This document shows, piece after piece, positions 8,373 to 17,712 of a stretch of DNA of 64,000 nucleotides. The notes beneath the pieces are model-generated. The model did not search any database. It was not told where the DNA came from and saw only the letters and a program-made list of their open reading frames with translations. How positions within the stretch are numbered: the first letter of the stretch is position 1; each line of letters opens with the position of its first letter. The translations under genes were made by a program, and so were the position numbers. The stretch comes from an uncultured Atopobium sp. (GTDB lineage Bacteria > Actinomycetota > Coriobacteriia > Coriobacteriales > Atopobiaceae): contig CAMUON010000002.1 in assembly GCA_947090525.1 (NCBI GenBank), forward strand, positions 62,001-126,000, given 5' to 3'.

Positions 8373-10118
8373 ATGAGTACAAACGGTAATACTTCACCCC
8401 AAAAAACTACGAGTTCTAAAGAAACGGGCAGGCCTAAACCAGAAAGTACGGACGTGCGAGCAAGTACGGGCGCGCAAGAAGGCGCTGCTCAAAAAGCAGA
8501 TACGGCCAAACAAGAAGCCGCGGACACGGGAGCAGATACAGCCCAACAAGAACATACGCCCAAGCAAGACCTGCTAAACACATGCGATATGAACGCTGCG
8601 CTCACCAATCCCAAAGAAGACATTCACGCGCTTAACGAGCTCGAAGATAAGCTCTTTGCGCTGCGGTATGCAAACGCCGAAATTGTAGGGCTTGGCATGG
8701 CGATCGATCCCGAAGGCGCCGCAGATGTGCGAAGCGATGTCCTTGGCATTATGGAAAAAAATCGACAAGAACTGTTATGTTCACGCGAAACGAGGGATTT
8801 GCTGCAACGACTTTCCTGTCCGAGTGCTGTACTGAATTCTACGCAAAAAGCCCAGCTGAGAGTACTAATCAAGGAGCATAATAAGCTAAAATCTGTTTCG
8901 CCAGCACGGGCGCAAGCACATGCAAAGCTTATCGCTCAAGCAGACACGGCCTGGCACAAGGCAAAGCGAGAAAATTCTTGGGAACTGTTTGCTCCGTACC
9001 TAAAACAGGTGATTGAGAGCATGAAAGAAATTGCGCATGAGCGCAATGCCGCTCTTGACCCCTTCAGCCTTTGGTGCGATGAATATGAGCCAGGAAGCTC
9101 GAAGGAATCTTTGGATGAATTTTTTGGCGAGCTTAAGAAGGGAATTATTCCGCTTCTCAAGCCTATATATGAGGCAGCGCACAAAGGTTTTCGTCCAAAA
9201 CCAGAGATTTTTGAGGGACGCTTTGACGAGCAGAGGCAGTGGGCGCTTGCGCGTGATCTTTTGGAACTTGAGGGGCTTGATACAAAACATGTCCTTCTTG
9301 TACCTACGGAACACCCCTATTCATGTGCGCCTTCGTCGCACTACGCGATCATTGCCACGCACATTCACGAAGATAATGTACTCTCAAACGTGTTTTCCAT
9401 GTTTCATGAAGGTGGGCATAGCCTTTATGAAATGGGGGTCGATCCTGCATATGATAGAACGTCGCTCCAAGGGGGTACGTCTTACGGTATGCACGAAGCG
9501 CAATCGCGCTTTTTCGAGAATTATGTCGCGCGCGACCTGCACTTTGCGCCGCATATTTTGCGGCTCATGCAAAAGCATTTTCAAGGACAATTGGGTCGTG
9601 TCACGCCGCGTCAATTTTGGTCAATTTCAAATGCTGTAGTACCAGGCGAAATTCGTATGGAAGCAGATGAACTCACCTATCCTTTGCATATTATTGTGCG
9701 CTATGAGATAGAAAAAGCACTGTTTAGCGGGGAATTATCCGTAGATGATGTGCCGAAGCGCTGGGCGGAACTGTATAAAAACTATTTGGGCGTTACGGTA
9801 ACGGATGCCGCGCACGGTCCCTTACAGGATATGCACTGGTCAAGCGGGTATATCGGCTATTTCCCGGGATATGCACTGGGAAGCGCGTATGGTGCGCAGT
9901 TTAAGCATGCAATGATTGCTGCTGGCATCGATTGGGACGGTGACCTGGAGAAAGGTGATACCTCTCGCATTCGTCGGTGGATGGGCGATAATATCTGGCG
10001 CTTCGGGCGGGCGAAGAGTTCGGCTGAACTCATACGCGATGCCTGCGGCGAGGAGTTTAAGGTAGCGTATTACCTTGAATATCTTACAGAGAAGTTTTCG
10101 AAGCTGTACAATCTCTAA
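8373..10118 (+). CDS. M32 family carboxypeptidase (carboxypeptidase Taq type)
   Basis: Zinc-dependent metallocarboxypeptidase that removes C-terminal residues from peptides. The zinc motif HEGGH in FHEGGHSLYEMG and the downstream glutamate region MHEAQSRFFENYV are diagnostic of M32, as is VVPGEIRMEADELTYPLHIIVRYEIE. The start is ATG 8373, seven bases after AAAGGTG. M32 enzymes have about 500 residues; the 581 here include an N-terminal extension of about 65 residues that is low in hydrophobics and rich in Gln, Ala, Thr, Asp and Lys, probably disordered. It has no signal peptide, so the enzyme is cytoplasmic. The following gene, dtd, is 112 bases downstream on the same strand. Confidence 0.93.
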   Translation: MSTNGNTSPQKTTSSKETGRPKPESTDVRASTGAQEGAAQKADTAKQEAADTGADTAQQEHTPKQDLLNTCDMNAALTNPKEDIHALNELEDKLFALRYANAEIVGLGMAIDPEGAADVRSDVLGIMEKNRQELLCSRETRDLLQRLSCPSAVLNSTQKAQLRVLIKEHNKLKSVSPARAQAHAKLIAQADTAWHKAKRENSWELFAPYLKQVIESMKEIAHERNAALDPFSLWCDEYEPGSSKESLDEFFGELKKGIIPLLKPIYEAAHKGFRPKPEIFEGRFDEQRQWALARDLLELEGLDTKHVLLVPTEHPYSCAPSSHYAIIATHIHEDNVLSNVFSMFHEGGHSLYEMGVDPAYDRTSLQGGTSYGMHEAQSRFFENYVARDLHFAPHILRLMQKHFQGQLGRVTPRQFWSISNAVVPGEIRMEADELTYPLHIIVRYEIEKALFSGELSVDDVPKRWAELYKNYLGVTVTDAAHGPLQDMHWSSGYIGYFPGYALGSAYGAQFKHAMIAAGIDWDGDLEKGDTSRIRRWMGDNIWRFGRAKSSAELIRDACGEEFKVAYYLEYLTEKFSKLYNL

Positions 10119-10230
10119 CGCTGGGCGGAGCTGCGGGCGCAGGATGCTGCTGTGCCGCACGAGGCGCTGGACACGCTGGGTGTTGGGCGCAAACATACAG
10201 CCAGTTTAACTTGAATATCAAAGGGAGATC

Positions 10231-10692
10231 ATGAGACTCGTCATACAGCGCGTAGCACAAGCGCGCGTTTCGGTAGATGGAATCACCACAGGTAGCTGCG
10301 CGAATGGTCTTTTCATTCTCGTGGGAATAAGCGATAAAGATGATGCGCATACCGTGCGTGCGCTTTGGGACAAGACGAAGCATTTGCGCATTTTCGAGGA
10401 TGAACATCACAAGATGAATCGCTCACTTTTGGATGTTGGGGGCAGCGTGCTTGCGATCAGTCAGTTTACCCTTTATGCCAATTGTCGACATGGTAGAAGG
10501 CCGTCTTTTGTTGAGGCGGGAGCGCCTGCGCATGCAGAAGAGCTCTACAATTTGTTTTGCGCGTGCGTGGAGAAGGATGGCGTGGCGTGTGGACGTGGGC
10601 GTTTTGGTGCAGATATGACAATCGAAGCGTGCTGTCGAGGTCCAGTAACGATATGTCTTGATAGCAAAAAAGACATCGCGGCAACAAAATAA
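10231..10692 (+). CDS. dtd: D-aminoacyl-tRNA deacylase
   Basis: Hydrolyses D-aminoacyl-tRNA (and Gly-tRNA-Ala) to keep D-amino acids out of translation. MRLVIQRVAQARVSVDG at the N-terminus, the catalytic-site motif SQFTLY near residue 76 and the cross-subunit Gly-Pro motif GPVTI near residue 136 define the DTD family; length of 153 residues is typical. AAAGGGAG stands four bases before the ATG. The gene is followed after 14 bases by mscL and is probably co-transcribed with it. Confidence 0.95.
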   Translation: MRLVIQRVAQARVSVDGITTGSCANGLFILVGISDKDDAHTVRALWDKTKHLRIFEDEHHKMNRSLLDVGGSVLAISQFTLYANCRHGRRPSFVEAGAPAHAEELYNLFCACVEKDGVACGRGRFGADMTIEACCRGPVTICLDSKKDIAATK

Positions 10693-10706
10693 ATGAAAAG
10701 GGCATC

Positions 10707-11150
10707 ATGAAGCATTTTTTACAAGAGTTTCGGGCGTTTATTATGCGCGGCAATGTCGTCGATATGGCAGTTGGTGTGATTGTTGGTAGCGCGCTGACGG
10801 CGATTGTCAATTCGCTTACCAATAATATTATTAATCCATTGATTGTGCTGATTACCGGCGGAACTACCAATATTTCTGGCCTTGTAGTACCAGGTACATC
10901 TATAGATTTTGGGGCATTTCTGGGATCTGTGATCAACTTCTTGATCGTGTGCTTTATTCTGTTTTGCTTTATCACCTTTATCAACAAGCTGCAGGAGGCC
11001 GGCAAAAATCTGGGGCTCGATTTGATGACTGAAGTTCCAAAGGAAAAAGAAGCTCACTGTCCTTGGTGCCGTGAGCAGGTGCAAAAGGAAGCCCGCGTGT
11101 GCCCCCATTGCACGCGCGATATTGCAGAAGATACGCTGCTTTGGTTGTAA
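10707..11150 (+). CDS. mscL: Large-conductance mechanosensitive channel with C-terminal zinc ribbon
   Basis: Homopentameric pore that opens under membrane tension to release solutes during osmotic downshock. The opening FLQEFRAFIMRGNVVDMAVGVIVGSAFT-like helix (residues 4-33), a periplasmic loop and the second membrane helix (72-95) are typical. Instead of the usual short amphipathic bundle the protein ends with CPWC (118, 121) and CPHC (132, 135), a four-cysteine zinc-ribbon knuckle. A zinc site at the cytoplasmic mouth of the pore is therefore predicted. Length of 147 residues is a little longer than the usual 130-140. It shares an operon with dtd and faces a GntR gene convergently. Confidence 0.93.
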   Translation: MKHFLQEFRAFIMRGNVVDMAVGVIVGSALTAIVNSLTNNIINPLIVLITGGTTNISGLVVPGTSIDFGAFLGSVINFLIVCFILFCFITFINKLQEAGKNLGLDLMTEVPKEKEAHCPWCREQVQKEARVCPHCTRDIAEDTLLWL

Positions 11151-11228
11151 CGGGGGTGCGCACGTGCCGCGCGAGGGGCGTAAGACGTTCAAGAGTTCCC
11201 TCCCCCGCGCGAGCGTAGAAGCCATCAC

Positions 11229-11948
11229 TTACGCAAGCGTTACATTGTGAAGCTCATATCGATTGCCCACGTTACGGGACACTGAATACTCAAACGCACG
11301 ACCGCTGTCCAAGAATCCAATTTGCTCGAGCTCAAGCAACGGCTCGTTAACATGCGTATCCAGCCTTTTCGCTTCCTCTTCACTTGCTCCGCAGGCCCTA
11401 ATAGTTCGATGAAAGCTCGAGATTTTTAACCCGCATTCATCTCGAATAAATTGATAAATAGAACCGTACAAGTGCTTTTTCTTGAGACCAGGTATGAGAT
11501 CAAGGGGCATGTATGTGTACTCGATTACGATGGGCTTTTCATCAATCTGACGCACGCGCTCTATATAATAGGTGAAATCATCTGCATGAATACCAAGCTG
11601 CGTAGCAATAGCACGCTCGGGAACGATAATCGAAAAGTCATACACTACCGAGGATATATGCTGCCCCTGATGTTCAAAGGTGAAGCCTTTGGCCCGGTCA
11701 TTACGGCCGGACAAGAAAGCTTGCTGCGTAATAGCTGCGCCTTCTTTGACGAATATGCCAGAGCCTCTACGGCTTGTTATGAAGCCTTGCTCAACGAGCA
11801 GCTCAATAGCACGTTTAACAGTGATTTTACTCACCGAATAGAGTGTGCATAGCTCAACTACCGTAGGCAATTTATCTCCCGGTTTGAGCGATCCATCTTC
11901 TATGCTGCGACGTATCTCTCGTGAAATGGCTTCATATTTGGCAACCAT
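11229..11948 (-). CDS. GntR-family (UTRA) regulator of the beta-glucoside operon
   Basis: The first 75 residues are a GntR winged helix-turn-helix (IRRSIEDGSLKPGDKLPTVVELC, then VSKITVKRAIELLVEQGFI), followed by a UTRA effector domain ending LLELEQIGFLDSGRAFEYS. UTRA regulators usually bind a phosphosugar and leave their operator. It is divergent from the phospho-beta-glucosidase and cellobiose-type PTS genes 150 bases away, so it most likely represses that operon in response to a 6-phospho-beta-glucoside. AAGGAGG stands four bases before the ATG. Length of 239 residues is normal. Confidence 0.9.
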   Translation of the reverse strand: MVAKYEAISREIRRSIEDGSLKPGDKLPTVVELCTLYSVSKITVKRAIELLVEQGFITSRRGSGIFVKEGAAITQQAFLSGRNDRAKGFTFEHQGQHISSVVYDFSIIVPERAIATQLGIHADDFTYYIERVRQIDEKPIVIEYTYMPLDLIPGLKKKHLYGSIYQFIRDECGLKISSFHRTIRACGASEEEAKRLDTHVNEPLLELEQIGFLDSGRAFEYSVSRNVGNRYELHNVTLA

Positions 11949-12001
11949 ATAACCTCCTTCTGCTGTGTTAAGTATAGCGTAGACGCATCACCTCTAAGAA
12001 C

Positions 12002-12063
12002 TTGAAAAATTCTGAGCTGCATTCTATATAATCTCGCTTTACTTATATTAATCATAGCGCTAT
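12002..12063 (+). promoter_or_regulatory. Promoter and candidate GntR operator of the beta-glucoside operon
   Basis: TTGAAA (12002-12007) and TATATA/TATAAT (12025-12032) make a good sigma-A-type promoter. A perfect ten-base palindrome ATAGCGCTAT (12054-12063) lies at about +15, where a repressor would block initiation. TATAGCG also occurs on the regulator side near 11975. Confidence 0.55.
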
Positions 12064-12098
12064 ACTTCAATCACTACAGCGATCTATAGGAGATCATA

Positions 12099-13499
12099 AT
12101 GAGTGAGCACACGCTTCCCAAAGACTTCTTTTTCGGCTCTGCCATGTCAGGACCCCAAACAGAAGGCTGCTGGAATCAAGGAGGAAAACTTCCCAATATC
12201 TGGGATCTTTGGTCGATGAAAGATCTTGGGGCGTTCCACAATCGCATAGGCTCCTATGCAGGCAATGATTTTATGGCGCGCTATGAGGAAGATTTAGCTC
12301 TCATGAAATCATTGGGGCTCAACTCATACAGAACTTCTATTCAATGGAGTAGATTGCTTGATCAGGATGGACACATCAATCAAACAGGCGCTGAATGGTA
12401 TCACAGACTGTTTAAGGCATCCGCGGATGCAGGCCTTGACGTGTTCATCAATCTGTATCACTTTGATATGCCCGCCTACCTATTTGAGCGGGGAGGTTGG
12501 GAAAACCGCGAGGTAGTTGAAGCATACGCAAATTATGCCGAGCAAGCCTTTAAAGAATTCGGCCAGGAAATCAGATACTGGTTTACCTTTAATGAGCCGA
12601 TCGTTGAGCCCGAGCAGCGCTATCAAGAAGGAGTGTGGTACCCCAACCTGCACAGTTTTGTGCGTGCACGGGCGGTACAGTATAACATTTCGCTTGCTCA
12701 TGCTCTCGCCACAGCGCGTTTTAAGACAGCGCGTGACCATGGGCTTGTGCGCGCGGACGCAAAAATTGGCCTCATAAATTGTTTTACCCCTACCTATACT
12801 AAAGAAGATCCTACAGCCGAAGACCTCGAAGCAGTACGCATGACCAGCGGTTTGAACAATAGATGGTGGCTTGATCTGGTTACCAAAGGCCAGCTCCCGC
12901 ATGATGTTATCGAAATGCTTCAACAAAGAAATATTGCACTCCCCGTGCGTACGGGAGACGAAGAGCTGCTCAAGGAAGGTGTAGTTGACTGGCTCGGCTG
13001 CAATTATTATCACCCTACACGAGTACAAGCACCACAACACGAAAAGGACGCTTTTGGCAATCCCCATTTTGCGGATACCTATGTCTGGCCAGATGCGCAA
13101 GTTAACAAAAGCCGCGGATGGGAAATATACCCCAAGGGAATTTACGACTTTGGCATGCAGCTAGCAAAAGATTATCCTTCTCTAGAATTTTTCATCTCAG
13201 AAAACGGTATCGGCATTCAAGATGAAGGCCAATATAGGGACCCCGATGGTGTCATCCAGGATGACTATCGCATCGATTTTGTACGCGCACACCTGCAATG
13301 GATCGCGAAAGCTATACAGGAGGGTGCTCATATACGTGGGTATCACTATTGGGCTGTTATCGACAACTGGTCCTGGGCAAATGCATTCAAAAATCGTTAC
13401 GGCTTTGTCGAGGTAGATCTTGAACACAACTACGATCGTCGCTTAAAGAAATCCGCGCACTGGCTCAAACAGGTTGCCCACAGCCATTGTGTGTCATAA
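12099..13499 (+). CDS. 6-phospho-beta-glucosidase, glycoside hydrolase family 1
   Basis: Cleaves phosphorylated beta-glucosides (cellobiose-6-phosphate and similar) delivered by the downstream PTS. The acid/base motif TFNEP (Glu166) and nucleophile motif SENG (Glu368) of GH1 are intact, as are HFDMP near residue 121 and the C-terminal GYHYWAVIDNWSWANAFKNRYG. At 466 residues the length fits GH1. The phospho-substrate preference is inferred from linkage to the cellobiose-type PTS, not from a residue I can prove. It is the first gene of an operon with a strong promoter and GGAG before the ATG. Confidence 0.9.
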   Translation: MSEHTLPKDFFFGSAMSGPQTEGCWNQGGKLPNIWDLWSMKDLGAFHNRIGSYAGNDFMARYEEDLALMKSLGLNSYRTSIQWSRLLDQDGHINQTGAEWYHRLFKASADAGLDVFINLYHFDMPAYLFERGGWENREVVEAYANYAEQAFKEFGQEIRYWFTFNEPIVEPEQRYQEGVWYPNLHSFVRARAVQYNISLAHALATARFKTARDHGLVRADAKIGLINCFTPTYTKEDPTAEDLEAVRMTSGLNNRWWLDLVTKGQLPHDVIEMLQQRNIALPVRTGDEELLKEGVVDWLGCNYYHPTRVQAPQHEKDAFGNPHFADTYVWPDAQVNKSRGWEIYPKGIYDFGMQLAKDYPSLEFFISENGIGIQDEGQYRDPDGVIQDDYRIDFVRAHLQWIAKAIQEGAHIRGYHYWAVIDNWSWANAFKNRYGFVEVDLEHNYDRRLKKSAHWLKQVAHSHCVS

Positions 13500-13568
13500 A
13501 CGCTGGAGTGTAGGCATTCATCTGCCACAACATTAAAGGAATGGCCCACTGAAGAGATTGGAGTTATC

Positions 13569-14899
13569 ATGGCCAGTAATAACAGTCAGGCGATGCTTGA
13601 CAAATTTGCTGAGGTATCAGCAAAAGTTGGGAACCAGGTCCATCTGAGATCTCTGAGAGACGCTTTTGCTACTATCACACCGCTCTACATCCTCGCTGGT
13701 GTAGCAGTGTTGATAAACAATGTTATCTTCCCTCTCTTTTTTAAGGCAGGATCCCCCGAACTCGCGAACTGTCAAACCTGGGGCGCGACCTTGGCACAAG
13801 GAACTCTTAGCATTTCTGCATTTATTCTTGCGGGATTACTCGGATATGCCCTTGCAAAAAATAAGAACTTCGATAATCCCCTCGCCTCATTGGTGGTGGG
13901 CGTCTCTGCGTTTGTTATCATGATGCCTCTACAAGTAACCGCACAATTAGTGAGTGATCCTAAAAACATGAGCTTGTAGCTGGCATGCTTTCAACAGCAA
14001 ATACAGGTACCAACGGCCTTTTTGGCGCTATCGTTGTCAGTTTGATCGCATGCACAATTTTTATCAAAATATCTCAGGTCAAGCAGCTCAAAGTCAACCT
14101 CGGAGACAATGTTCCTCCTGCAGTAGGCAATTCGTTTAATGTCATGATCCCTATGCTGCTTACGCTTGCAATCTGCGGACTTGCTTCGGCAATTTTGGCA
14201 GCAGGCGCGCACACAAATCTGTTGGCACTCATTTCGACCTTTGTTGCAATGCCGTTGAAATCCATCATGAATGCTGGCCCCTGGGCAGTAATTATCATCT
14301 ATACCTGCGCAAACCTTCTGTTCTGCTTGGGCATCCACCAGTCAACTATCTCAGGTGTTACTATTGAGCCGATTCTTACCATGCTGATTGTTGACAATAT
14401 GGCAACCTTCGCCGCTGGACAAGCAATCCCAAGCGACCACTACATGAACATGCAGATCATCAACAGCTTTGCGCTTATGGGAGGAAGCGGATGCACGTTC
14501 ATGCTGCTTCTCGACACCTTCCTTTTCTCCAAGAATAAGTCAAGTAAGACCGTAGGAAAAATGGCCATTCTCCCTGGTCTGTTTAATATCAATGAGCCGG
14601 TCATTTACGGATACCCCATTGTATACAATCTGCCTCTTATGATTCCTTTTGTACTGATCCCCGATCTTTTCATCGGAGCTACTTATGGTTTGACCTGCGC
14701 AGGTCTTATTAGCCCTTGCGTTGCTCAAGTTCCTTGGACAACTCCTCCAGTCATTTCGGCATTCTTTGCCACGGGTCTCGACTGGCGTGCTGCTGTTTGG
14801 CAAGTAGTTGAAATCATATTGGGTATGGCGATCTACTATCCCTTCATGCGCATTTCTGAAAAAGCTAGTGCAAAACAAGTTGAAATGTTGAATAAATAG
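13569..14899 (+). pseudogene. celB: PTS cellobiose-type EIIC, frameshifted
   Basis: Two adjoining reading frames together give about 440 residues of a lactose/cellobiose-family EIIC permease, the normal length. The first (13569-13979, 136 codons) begins with LRDAFATITPLYILAGVAVLINNVIFP and stops at TAG 13977. The second continues in the -1 frame; read through, the junction becomes MSL-VAGMLSTANTGTNGLFGAI, which is the expected family sequence. A single base appears to be missing near 13971-13976. The second part holds the conserved NINEPVIYGYPIVYNLPLMIPF segment with the substrate-site residues. EIIB, EIIA and the glycosidase in the same operon are intact, so either the loss is recent, the frame is corrected by slippage, or the sequence carries an error here. 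Confidence 0.8.
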
Positions 14900-14978
14900 G
14901 CTATAACAGAGGGTGCACGAGCAAAGAGACTCCCGAGCTCGTGCACTGTCATATCGACTAACATATATGGAGATATAT

Positions 14979-15284
14979 ATGATTAAAATAATGCTGTGTT
15001 GTAATGCAGGTATGTCAACGAGCCTTTTGGTGAAAAAGATGGAAGCCGCAGCGCGGGCACGCGAAGAGGATATTGAAATTGCTGCATATCCCATAAGCGA
15101 ATCCCATGATCACGTGTCTGACTATGACATATTGCTGCTCGGGCCGCAGATTGCGTATACCAAGGGTGATTTTGAGCGTGAATTACAGGGAAAAATTCCT
15201 GTAGTGGTAATTCCCATGATGGATTATGGACGCATGAACGCTGACGCTATCATTGATATGGCGCTTAATGAGATAGGAAAATAA
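14979..15284 (+). CDS. PTS lactose/cellobiose-type EIIB
   Basis: Phosphocysteine carrier that transfers phosphate from EIIA to the sugar on EIIC. MIKIMLCCNAGMSTSLLVKKM holds the CxAGMSTS active-site loop, with Cys8 as the phosphorylated residue. Start ATG 14979 follows GGAG by six bases; upstream in-frame ATGs lack a ribosome-binding site. Length of 101 residues is typical. Its stop overlaps the EIIA start (TAATG). Confidence 0.93.
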   Translation: MIKIMLCCNAGMSTSLLVKKMEAAARAREEDIEIAAYPISESHDHVSDYDILLLGPQIAYTKGDFERELQGKIPVVVIPMMDYGRMNADAIIDMALNEIGK

Positions 15285-15658
15285 TGGAAGAAGCCACAGA
15301 CATTGAAACTATCTGTTTTGAGATCATAAGTTTTGTAGGCGCTGCAAAAAGCGACTATATCGAGGCTATGCATCAAGCTAAAACAGGAAATTATGAGCAG
15401 GCAGAAGCGCTCATAGCACAAGGTGATGAAGCGTTTGCAGAAGGACACAAAGTGCATCTTGAGCTTCTGCAATCCGAGGCGCAAAGCGTTGTAGAGCACG
15501 CTAAAGACAATGCGGGTGTGGGTGCTGATGTTGCCGCGGGCGCGGGAACTCCCCTCCTCTTGGTGCATGCGGAAGACCAGCTCGCTTCTGCTGAGACGGT
15601 CAAAGTCATGGCACTTGAGATTATTAATCTCTATAAAAAGCTTTCTTTGAAAGATTAA
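15284..15658 (+). CDS. PTS lactose/cellobiose-type EIIA
   Basis: Trimeric helical EIIA that receives phosphate from HPr on the histidine of LLLVHAEDQL (His95). The rest follows the family: TICFEIISFVGAAKSDYIEAMHQAKTGNYEQA. It has 124 residues, about 18 more than usual; the additional residues form a Gly/Ala-rich loop (GVGADVAAGAGT) just before the active histidine. It is the last gene of the operon and overlaps the EIIB stop codon. Confidence 0.93.
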   Translation: MEEATDIETICFEIISFVGAAKSDYIEAMHQAKTGNYEQAEALIAQGDEAFAEGHKVHLELLQSEAQSVVEHAKDNAGVGADVAAGAGTPLLLVHAEDQLASAETVKVMALEIINLYKKLSLKD

Positions 15659-15664
15659 CTATTT

Positions 15665-15728
15665 GTGGGCTTTAGCTTGTGCGCAGACGCGCGCGAACTG
15701 AAGCCCACTCTCCACGCTAAGGTTTTTC
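15665..15728 (+). terminator. Hairpin after the cellobiose-type PTS operon
   Basis: GTGGGCTTTAG (15665-15675) and CTGAAGCCCAC (15698-15708) pair over 11 bases with a 22-base loop. The nearest T-run (15723-15727) is 14 bases further on, so termination may be inefficient. Confidence 0.45.
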
Positions 15729-15735
15729 TGCACGG

Positions 15736-15913
15736 GCGTAGAAAAAATAGCGCTGATGTCACACAAAATATCAAATTTTCAACTAATTTTATTAGTTTAA
15801 TTTATTATATCCGCAGCTATACGCGTTGGAGCATTTTTTGAAGGGTTCTCGCGGGCGCAAATTTTGCCAAAATCGGGCAAAAAATCTCGACATCAGCCCG
15901 TTTTTTTCTACGC
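15736..15913. repeat. 177-bp inverted-repeat element, copy A
   Basis: First of three related copies. The ends are GCGTAGAAAAAA... and ...TTTTTTTCTACGC, imperfect inverted repeats of about 25 bases that both continue into TGATGTC / GACATCA. The interior is AT-rich and shares TCACACAAAATATCAAATTT and AAATTTTGCCAAAATC with the other copies. It lies in the convergent gap between two PTS operons. No open frame is conserved across the three copies. A 14-bp palindrome CGCTTGCGCAAGCG abuts the right end. Confidence 0.8.
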
Positions 15914-16079
15914 TTGCGCAAGCGGGCAAAAGTGGTTCAGTCCCAAAACATTGGTACTAATTTTTAAACCTTTGTGATCATACTGATGACGCCAATCACG
16001 CTGATCATTAAATAAGGACGCATGCTTCCTATACAGCTCTGCTGAGACGGCGCGGCTTAGGCAGATATAAAAATCGCAC

Positions 16080-16119
16080 AAAAAAGTACGCAGCCCGCAC
16101 AAACGGACTGCGTACTTTT
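16080..16119 (-). terminator. Intrinsic terminator of the first ascorbate-type PTS operon
   Basis: AAAAGTACGCAG and CTGCGTACTTTT pair over at least 15 bases with one mismatch, followed on the minus strand by a T-run. It could work in both directions. Confidence 0.88.
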
Positions 16120-16167
16120 CATGGGCACCTTGTAGAGCAAGGCGGAGATACCAAACGAAGACTCGTA

Positions 16168-17562
16168 CTAGTCGTCACACTCAACGTGGTTAATAACGTT
16201 AGTCTTGGTGTGCATAAAGTTAGGTACGAATGCTATAACGATGAGAACCCCAAGGAGTGCATAGACACCAGTAGGTCCAAACGAGCTGGCAAGTCGTCCA
16301 AGAGTAATACCGATAACACCAAAGTCGAAATCACCAAAGGTCGTATTCTGGAATCCAAAGATGTCGAGAACGGGCAAGAGCAATGCAGGAGCAAACGTAA
16401 TCAGCAAACCATTAACAAATGCACCAAGTGCTGCACCTTTTCGGCCACCAGTCGCATTTCCAAATACGCCAGCAGTTGCACCGCAGAAGAAGTGAGGTAC
16501 CATACCAGGAATAATAAAGATTCCCATTGTTGCGCCGATGATGAACATACCCACAACACCACCGATAAACGAAGCAACAAACCCCAGGATAACGGCAGTT
16601 GGTGCATACGGGAAGAATACTGCACAGTCGACAGCAGGGATAGCGCCTGGGATCAGCTTGTTGGAGATACCTTGGAAAGCGGGAACGAGGTCAGCAAGAA
16701 TCATGCGAACGCCGTTGTACACGATAGTTACACCAACAGCAAATGAGAATGCACAGGTCAGAGCATATACGATAAAGTTGTTATTGCCAGCGAGCTTCGT
16801 TACTACCGCAGGATTTGCGATGTAGGCAACAATTGCAGACACGAGATAGAAGAACGCCATGGTTAAAGCAGTAGAAATAGTAGTATCACGCAGGAATGCA
16901 TATTTCTCAGGAATCTCGATCTTTTCGGTATTATTGTTCTCTGCTTCATTCTTAAAGATCGAACCTACTGCAGCAGAAATGTAGTACGCAAGTGAACCAA
17001 AGTGACCCATTGCAATGTCGTCGCCTTCGGTAACTTTTGCGGTAAAGTTTTGTCCCACAGCAGGTAACATAGCGCTTACAAGCCCGAGGAACAGACCGCC
17101 TGTAATGCAGAGCGCTGCTCCGTCAAATCCAGAAGCTTGAAGAACAGCAGAAAGCAGGCAAGCCATGAAGAGGCTGTGGTGGCCAGTGAGGAAGATGTAC
17201 TTAAACTTGGTGAGACGAGCAACCAATATATTGACTGCATACCCAAGAATAAGAATGATCATCGTCTGAACACCCAACACGCTCTGAGCCATCGAAACGA
17301 TAACTTCGTTGTTGGGAACTACACCGCTAATGTGAAAACCAGTCTCGATAAATGTTCCCAGGGGTGCAAGATTACCCGCAACAACACCGGCACCAGCCGA
17401 TAGCATAATATAGCCCAAAATAGGTTTAAGAGTCCCGGTAAGAATCTTATGTCCCGGACGCTTAAGTGCAATTAATCCAGCCAATGCAAACAACCCCATA
17501 ATCCAGGCTGGTTGAGTTAATATAGATTCAAAGAACCCAAGTACTGGTAGAATAGCGTCCAT
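16168..17562 (-). CDS. PTS ascorbate-family EIIC permease (UlaA-like)
   Basis: Membrane transport subunit of the L-ascorbate/galactitol superfamily, with about 11 hydrophobic helices. Family segments are ILTGTLKPILGYIMLSAGAGVV near the start, YIFLTGHHSLFMACLL, VRMILADLVPAFQGISNKLIPGAIPAVDCAVFFPYAPTAVILGF and GNATGGRKGA. The start is ATG 17562, five bases after AAAGGA; longer forms add a hydrophobic leader without support. It is the last gene of an operon that begins with the transaldolase-like gene at 19253. The true substrate is not known: the family includes ascorbate transporters but many members serve other sugars or polyols. Confidence 0.88.
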   Translation of the reverse strand: MDAILPVLGFFESILTQPAWIMGLFALAGLIALKRPGHKILTGTLKPILGYIMLSAGAGVVAGNLAPLGTFIETGFHISGVVPNNEVIVSMAQSVLGVQTMIILILGYAVNILVARLTKFKYIFLTGHHSLFMACLLSAVLQASGFDGAALCITGGLFLGLVSAMLPAVGQNFTAKVTEGDDIAMGHFGSLAYYISAAVGSIFKNEAENNNTEKIEIPEKYAFLRDTTISTALTMAFFYLVSAIVAYIANPAVVTKLAGNNNFIVYALTCAFSFAVGVTIVYNGVRMILADLVPAFQGISNKLIPGAIPAVDCAVFFPYAPTAVILGFVASFIGGVVGMFIIGATMGIFIIPGMVPHFFCGATAGVFGNATGGRKGAALGAFVNGLLITFAPALLLPVLDIFGFQNTTFGDFDFGVIGITLGRLASSFGPTGVYALLGVLIVIAFVPNFMHTKTNVINHVECDD

Positions 17563-17712
17563 CTCAGTCCTTTCTATCATTGTGATACATACACGTGCAA
17601 TATTCATAACTACCATAGATATAAAAGCTCAACGCCCTATGTGAGCAGTATCAAGCAGAACACAACGCTGGGTCTGACTCATACAGCACACAAGCAGGAA
17701 GATTACTAGCAC

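Noticed and set aside
13962..13979. Programmed -1 frameshifting in celB
   Set aside because: TAAAAAC is not a canonical X-XXY-YYZ slippery heptamer and no clear downstream pseudoknot is visible; a mutation or sequence error is simpler.
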